This document shows positions 6,055 through 10,084 of a stretch of DNA of 10,084 nucleotides, piece after piece. The stretch is from DSPP01 sp964607165. Its GTDB lineage: Bacteria; Zixibacteria; MSB-5A5; DSPP01. The translations under genes were made by a program, and so were the position numbers. The notes beneath the pieces are model-generated. The model was not told where the DNA came from. It saw only the letters and a list, made by a program, of their open reading frames with translations, and searched no databases. Numbering within the stretch: the first letter of the stretch is position 1; each line of letters starts with the position of its first letter. The stretch covers positions 1 to 10,084 of the forward strand of contig CAZSIT010000048.1 in assembly GCA_964607165.1 (NCBI GenBank), read 5' to 3'.

Positions 6055-7539
6055 TTGAAGAAGTTAAAAATTCTGTTTACCACCAGCGAAGCAGTGCCGT
6101 ACGCCAAAACCGGCGGGCTGGCCGACGTTTCCGGTGCTTTGCCCAAGTTTTTGCAGGAAACCGGCGCCGAAGTTAAGACCGTGATTCCCTTCTACCGCCA
6201 CGTGCGCGAAACCAAAAAGAAATTCAAACCGGTTTCATCCGGCCGATTGATTAAGCATAATTTAGGGCCGCATACCGTTGAATTTTCCCTTTTAACGGAT
6301 GAACGCTCGCCGGAGGTATTGTTCATCAAAAACGACCGTCTCTATGACCGTCCGGATTTATATCGCGATGTGACCACCGGGCGCGATTGGGCCGACAACG
6401 ATGACCGTTACATCACCTACAGCTTGGGCGCCCTGTTGGCAGCCAAGGAAACCGGCTTTAAACCGGATATTATTCATGCCAATGACTGGCAGGCGGCCCT
6501 GACTTTGGCTTTTGCGCGCACGGTTCTCAAAGATGACCCCTTCTTTTCCGAAACGCGGACGATATTTACGATTCACAACGTTGCCTATCAGGGCCATTTC
6601 CCAAAAGAAACTTTCTATAAGCTTGGTCTCCAGCCCCACCTTTATTACCCGGCCTCCCCTTTCGAATTCTGGGGCAAGGTCAACTTTATGAAAATCGGAA
6701 TCTCCTACGCCGATTTGATAACCACCGTTTCCGAGCGCTATGCGGTGGAAATCCAGTCCGACCCGGAATACGGCCACGGTCTGGAAGGGTTGTTGCGCGA
6801 GCGCAATGCCGACCTGTTCGGAATAGTTAACGGTATTGATTATGACGAGTGGAGCCCGGAAAAAGACAAGCATATTCCCCAAAAATATTCCGTCAAAACT
6901 ATCGCAGGTAAAAAGAAAGACAAAGAAGCGCTCTTCAGAAAGTGCAAGTTCAAAGGGACAAGCGACCCGCTGTTGGGAATCATATCGCGACTGGTGGATC
7001 AAAAAGGATTAGACCTCTTCGCCGAAATCGCCGACGATTTATTGTCGTTAAAAGTTAAAGTGGTTGTTTTGGGAACGGGGGATGCCCGCTACCACGAACT
7101 TTTCCAAAGTTTAGAGAAAAAATATCCATCCAAAATAAAAGCCTTTCTGACCTTCGACAATAAGTTCGCGCATTTAATCGAGGCCGGGGCCGATATGTTT
7201 TTGATGCCCTCCCGCTACGAACCGTGCGGGCTGAATCAATTGTACAGCCTAAAGTATGGAACCATTCCCATTGTTCGCGAAACCGGAGGGCTGGCCGACA
7301 CCGTTGAGCAGGCCAGCGACAAGGGTGAAAAAGGCACCGGCTTTCTGTTCCTGCATTATGATTCGGACGACTTTATGAGCGCCATCAAGAAAGCTCTAAC
7401 TGTTTACGAGAACAAAGCGGCCTGGAAGAAATTAATGCAGCACGCAATGGCCCAGGACTTTTCCTGGCATTCTTCGGCGATAAAATACCTGGAGTTGTAT
7501 CAAAAGGCGTTAGTTCAAGAACAGGTACAGGTAGCTTAA
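6055..7539 (+). CDS. glgA: Glycogen synthase (ADP-glucose type, GT5)
   Basis: GlgA transfers glucose from ADP-glucose to the non-reducing end of alpha-1,4-glucan in the cytosol. The 494-residue protein shows the whole GT5 pattern. KTGGLADVSGALP (Lys18 onward) binds nucleotide sugar, and HANDWQAAL (His141) and TIHNVAYQGHFPKE follow. The domain linker region has VNGIDYDEWSP, the C-terminal domain opens with GIISRLVDQKGLDLF, and the catalytic end holds PSRYEPCGLNQ (Glu389) and RETGGLADTV. Length is normal. The start is TTG with a good AAAGGAG. A 106-base gap after the GalT-family gene holds no convincing terminator, so the genes probably share a message, though an internal promoter there is possible. 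GlgC, which makes ADP-glucose, is not in the window; the two upstream nucleotidyl-transferring enzymes may feed this step or a related one. greA starts 17 bases downstream. Confidence 0.96.
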   Translation: MKKLKILFTTSEAVPYAKTGGLADVSGALPKFLQETGAEVKTVIPFYRHVRETKKKFKPVSSGRLIKHNLGPHTVEFSLLTDERSPEVLFIKNDRLYDRPDLYRDVTTGRDWADNDDRYITYSLGALLAAKETGFKPDIIHANDWQAALTLAFARTVLKDDPFFSETRTIFTIHNVAYQGHFPKETFYKLGLQPHLYYPASPFEFWGKVNFMKIGISYADLITTVSERYAVEIQSDPEYGHGLEGLLRERNADLFGIVNGIDYDEWSPEKDKHIPQKYSVKTIAGKKKDKEALFRKCKFKGTSDPLLGIISRLVDQKGLDLFAEIADDLLSLKVKVVVLGTGDARYHELFQSLEKKYPSKIKAFLTFDNKFAHLIEAGADMFLMPSRYEPCGLNQLYSLKYGTIPIVRETGGLADTVEQASDKGEKGTGFLFLHYDSDDFMSAIKKALTVYENKAAWKKLMQHAMAQDFSWHSSAIKYLELYQKALVQEQVQVA

Positions 7540-7556
7540 AAAAAATTGGGGTTTTT

Positions 7557-8036
7557 ATGCCGGATGATGGATTTGTATATTTAACCCGCAATGGGAAAAC
7601 TCGATTGGAAGTCGAGCTAAAAGAGCTAAAAACAGTTAAAAGGCCGGAACTCATCCGCGCCATTGCGCACGCCCGCAGTTTGGGTGACCTTTCCGAAAAT
7701 GCGGAGTATCATGCCGCCAAAGAAGCCCAAGTCCATTTGGAAAGAAGAATCTCTGATTTGGAATTTCAGCTTGCCCGAGCCCGGATCATCGACGAAGGCG
7801 CCCTGCCCAAGGGCGAAGCGCGCCTATTGTCCAAAGTCCGTCTTGTGGATTTAAAATCCAATCAGGAAGAAGAATATACTCTCGTAGCTCTGGAAGAAGC
7901 CGATTTCGATGCCGGCAAACTATCGATAAAATCCCCTATTGGAACTGCTCTTTTAGGAAAAAAAGAGGGAGATACTGTAGAAGTCAAAGTTCCTGCAGGA
8001 GTCTTACGCTACAAAGTAGTTTCAATTTCCCGTTAA
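7557..8036 (+). CDS. greA: Transcription elongation factor GreA
   Basis: GreA enters the secondary channel of RNA polymerase and stimulates cleavage of backtracked transcripts. The 159-residue protein has YLTRNGKTRLEVELKELK followed by KRPELIRAIAHARSLGDLSENAEYHAAKEAQ. This is the coiled coil whose tip carries the acidic pair (Asp44, Glu47) that acts in cleavage. The C-terminal FKBP-like domain ends SPIGTALLGKKEGDTVEVKVPAG. Length is typical. It follows glgA by 17 bases and its TAA overlaps the presumed first codon of the next gene (TAATC). The Shine-Dalgarno is weak (TTGGGG before a T-run), so translation may depend on coupling to glgA. Distinction from GreB rests on the SENAEYHAAKE tip and the general match. 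Confidence 0.95.
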   Translation: MPDDGFVYLTRNGKTRLEVELKELKTVKRPELIRAIAHARSLGDLSENAEYHAAKEAQVHLERRISDLEFQLARARIIDEGALPKGEARLLSKVRLVDLKSNQEEEYTLVALEEADFDAGKLSIKSPIGTALLGKKEGDTVEVKVPAGVLRYKVVSISR

Positions 8037-9847
8037 TCTCCAAGAAGCTTTGGGCTGGTTTTCTTCTTCTCGCTTTACTGCTCTATCAATTTTCCGTTTT
8101 TAATGTTGTACAGGACGACGCTTTCATCTCCTTCCGGTATGTGAAGAACTTCCTGGCCGGACACGGCCTGGTCTTCAACATCGGGGAGCAGGTGGAAGGC
8201 TACACCAACTTTTTCTGGATTCTCCTCTTGGCCTTATTAACCAAATCCGGGCTTCCTACTATTGGCACCGCTCGAGTATTGGGGCTTCTCTTTTCTATAG
8301 GAACCTTAGCCGTAGCCGCCGGGGGGGCCTATAGATACTATCCCAAACGAAGTTGGGCCTGGGTCTTAGCCGTTCCTTTGCTCTTAGCCGCCAACGGTTC
8401 TTTGGCCTATTGGGCCGGCTCGGGGCTGGAAACCGGACTGTTTACCTTTTTGAGTATGGCATCAGCCTTACTCTATCTATCCAATCCGGGCCTTTCGCTT
8501 GTTCTGGTAGTTTTAGCCGTGCTGACTCGGCCCGAAGGAGCGCTGTTGGCTTTCCTTTTTGGGGTCGCGGGAATTATGCTCGGACAACGGAGTTGGAAAT
8601 TTACTTTTGGCTTCTGGGCTGCTTTGACCTTGCTCCTGTTACCCTATGCGGTCTTCAAGTATCTCTACTTCGGCTCTTTGTTACCCAACCCCTTCTATGC
8701 CAAAACCGGCTTTTCTATCGAGTACTGGAAAAGCGGCCTGGAGTATGGCTATCTTTTTCTCAAGCATTATGGGCTATTTGGCCTGGTGTTTCTTTTTCCT
8801 TTATTTTTTTGGAAAAAACTGGCCATTCTTTCGCGTTTCTGCTCGGTAATTTCTATCGGATACGGTTTTTACATAATTTCGGTAGGAGGAGATGTTTTGC
8901 AAGCCCATCGTTTTTTTGTGCCCGTGTTGCCCCTGCTCTATTTCCCGGCGCTTGACTCGACCTACGATCTTATTCAAAACCGGCGGATGAATCGAGTTGC
9001 TTTCGGTGCAATGTTGTTGGTTTCCGGATTTATCTTCTACCAAGCGCCCCGGTCCTACCTCCAGTTGACCGCTCACGGACAAAAAGGCTCGGTGGATAGA
9101 ATGATTTTAGCCGGTCAGTATTTTGCCAAAGATAAAACGATTGGGAGCTTCGCTCTTTCCGCCATCGGCGCCTTTCCCTATTATGCCGGAGACCAACGGG
9201 TAATCGATATGCTCGGCCTTACTGAACCGGCCGTAGCCAGAAATCCGGAAGAAATCGAAGGATTAGTATCCAACTGGAAAGAAAGGCGGTACAACGCCGG
9301 TTATGTTCTTTCGCAAAAGCCGGATGTTGTGTTCTTTTCCACCGGTCTTAAGCCTTCGGCTTTGGCCGAGCGGGCCCTTTTTTTGTATCCCGATTTTCGC
9401 AAAAACTATCGGCTGGAAATTTTTTATCAAAACGGCAGCTTTAATACCTACTATCGAAGATTCCGAAATCTTCCGGTAGGAGCAAAACCGGACCAACCGG
9501 CGCTTTTCGTCAATCTTTTTAACGAAGGCCTGAATCGGATTGGACAGGATGTCTGGGGAGGCATCACTCTTGTGCATAAGGCCTTGGCGCGGGGGCCGAA
9601 GGATTGCGCCGTTTTATACAGCTTATTAGCCCCCTACTATCTTTCAGCCGGTTATCCAGAGTCTTCCGAAGTCTATCTTCAAAAAGGGATGGAATTGGAC
9701 GGAGGCGGTTCATTCAATCGCTATTATTACGCGCTTACTTTATATAGCCTAAAACGGTATGAAGAAGCCACCCAGCAGTATTCTATTTTGCAGAAAACGG
9801 TCCCGAATGCCGCCGAGCTCCTCGGTGCAAAAGAAGTTTTTCGTTAA
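8036..9847 (+). CDS. GT-C membrane glycosyltransferase with C-terminal TPR region, copy 1 (start codon apparently ATC)
   Basis: An integral membrane protein of 603 residues if begun at ATC 8036. The first canonical start in frame is GTG 8141, which gives only 568. I extend it because the coding frame upstream matches the tandem copy at 9847 residue for residue (SKKLW, YQFSVFNV, QDDAFISFRY) and supplies the first membrane helix. It also supplies the Asp27-Asp28 pair expected of GT-C enzymes. Further family-like marks are GHGLVFNIGEQVEGYTNFFW, SGLETGLFTF, LTRPEGALLAF, and GGDVLQAHRFFVP (Asp286). IDMLGLTEPAVAR and QKPDVVFF follow in the large extracytoplasmic part. About 11-12 membrane helices fill residues 6-340. 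The last ~110 residues look like TPR helices (ALARGPKDCAVLYSLLAPYYL, YYALTLYSLKRYEEATQQY). GT-C enzymes use polyprenyl-linked sugars on the outer face of the membrane; the substrate is unknown. No Shine-Dalgarno precedes 8036, and coupling to greA is likely. Confidence 0.82.
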   Translation: MSKKLWAGFLLLALLLYQFSVFNVVQDDAFISFRYVKNFLAGHGLVFNIGEQVEGYTNFFWILLLALLTKSGLPTIGTARVLGLLFSIGTLAVAAGGAYRYYPKRSWAWVLAVPLLLAANGSLAYWAGSGLETGLFTFLSMASALLYLSNPGLSLVLVVLAVLTRPEGALLAFLFGVAGIMLGQRSWKFTFGFWAALTLLLLPYAVFKYLYFGSLLPNPFYAKTGFSIEYWKSGLEYGYLFLKHYGLFGLVFLFPLFFWKKLAILSRFCSVISIGYGFYIISVGGDVLQAHRFFVPVLPLLYFPALDSTYDLIQNRRMNRVAFGAMLLVSGFIFYQAPRSYLQLTAHGQKGSVDRMILAGQYFAKDKTIGSFALSAIGAFPYYAGDQRVIDMLGLTEPAVARNPEEIEGLVSNWKERRYNAGYVLSQKPDVVFFSTGLKPSALAERALFLYPDFRKNYRLEIFYQNGSFNTYYRRFRNLPVGAKPDQPALFVNLFNEGLNRIGQDVWGGITLVHKALARGPKDCAVLYSLLAPYYLSAGYPESSEVYLQKGMELDGGGSFNRYYYALTLYSLKRYEEATQQYSILQKTVPNAAELLGAKEVFR

Positions 9848-10084
9848 TGTCTAAAAAACTCTGGGTTGGGGTGGCAGCGGCAAGTATCCTTTTAGTTTAT
9901 CAATTCTCCGTATTTAACGTTTTGCAGGACGATGCCTTTATCTCCTTTCGTTATGTGAAGAACTTCCTGGCCGGACACGGCTTGGTCTTTAACATCGGGG
10001 AACGGGTGGAAGGCTACACCAACTTCTTATGGATTATGCTTTTGGCCTTATTAACCAAGGTCGGGCTTCCTACTATTGGCACGG
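9847..10084 (+). CDS. GT-C membrane glycosyltransferase, copy 2 (5' part only, runs off the right edge)
   Basis: This is the first 79 codons of a tandem paralogue of the preceding gene. It starts with ATG in a TAATG overlap with the previous stop. The protein begins MSKKLWVGVAAASILLVYQF, a membrane helix, then carries the same Asp-Asp catalytic motif (DDAFISFRYVKN) and GHGLVFNIGERVEGYTNFLW. From YQF onward 57 of 62 residues equal those of copy 1 (hand count). The intact ATG here is what reveals the missing start codon of copy 1. It probably acts in the same glycan pathway as copy 1, with acceptor or donor differences that cannot be judged from this fragment. No strong Shine-Dalgarno is visible (AAAAGAAG about 10 bases upstream). 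Confidence 0.88.
   Translation, partial: MSKKLWVGVAAASILLVYQFSVFNVLQDDAFISFRYVKNFLAGHGLVFNIGERVEGYTNFLWIMLLALLTKVGLPTIGT
9955..10084 (+). repeat. Direct repeat of 8141-8270 (tandem gene duplication)
   Basis: Bases 9955-10084 match 8141-8270 with 13 differences in 130 by hand count (about 90%). The first 27 bases are identical, and so is a 20-base run near the window end. The 60 bases just before each block are less alike (about 83%) and the first 50 bases of the genes are clearly diverged. The repeat unit is about 1.8 kb and its second copy continues beyond the window. Confidence 0.9.

Noticed and set aside
5361..6146. A 261-codon open frame on the minus strand across galT and the start of glgA
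   Set aside because: It lies antisense to a protein with complete GalT motifs, gives a low-complexity Phe/Val/Gly-rich translation, and has no family signature.
6358..7002. A 214-codon minus-strand open frame inside glgA
   Set aside because: It is fully antisense to conserved GT5 coding sequence and its translation shows no domain.
8141..8143. GTG 8141 as the true start of the first GT-C gene
   Set aside because: It would remove the first membrane helix and the Asp-Asp motif, both present upstream in frame and conserved in the tandem copy, and no Shine-Dalgarno precedes it.
8353..8955. A 200-codon plus-strand open frame in another frame of the GT-C gene
   Set aside because: It is nested inside the membrane protein, whose own frame carries the conserved motifs; the alternative frame has none.
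1..10084. tRNA, rRNA, CRISPR array, insertion sequence or phage genes
   Set aside because: None was seen on reading both strands. The only substantial repeat is the tandem gene duplication at the right end.

Overview
The window looks like a chromosomal segment of a Gram-negative-type bacterium outside the well-studied phyla. Every gene from base 456 onward is on the + strand, tightly packed, and of moderate GC with many AAA/GAA and GCC/GGC codons. The glmU-like protein is of the 'alternative' nucleotidyltransferase/left-handed-beta-helix type that I associate mainly with Bacteroidetes and their relatives. The protein set (PurD, PurE, exported TPR protein, LemA, GlgA, GreA, membrane glycosyltransferases) would suit a candidate phylum of the FCB group. 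That placement is inference; there is no rRNA or other taxonomic marker here.

Layout. Bases 1-291 hold the start of an unrecognised minus-strand gene that runs off the left edge and is visibly more AT-rich than the rest. A divergent intergenic region (292-455) carries candidate promoters in both directions and a piece of what looks like a dispersed repeat. Next comes a compact operon with overlapping ends: purD, purE, an exported TPR protein and lemA (456-3562), closed by a clear Rho-independent terminator (3590-3624). The second operon (3665 to beyond 10084) holds a GlmU-like nucleotidyltransferase/acyltransferase, a GalT-family nucleotidylyltransferase, glycogen synthase glgA, greA, and two tandem copies of a large GT-C membrane glycosyltransferase; the second copy is cut by the window end.

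How the genes work together. PurD and PurE are two steps of de novo purine synthesis. The TPR protein and LemA are envelope proteins translated from the same message. The second operon is a sugar-nucleotide and polysaccharide module: two enzymes that make or exchange NDP-sugars, an ADP-glucose-using synthase, and membrane transferases of the class that uses lipid-linked sugars. GreA is a housekeeping transcription factor sitting among them.

The most notable observation is the first GT-C gene. Its conserved N-terminus, including the catalytic Asp-Asp pair, lies upstream of the first ATG/GTG/TTG in frame. The position matching the ATG of the tandem copy is ATC, placed as TAATC against the greA stop. 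Either a rare ATC start is used through translational coupling, or the start codon has been lost or misread. The two copies also show a sharp gradient of DNA identity, as expected from a recent duplication or gene conversion.
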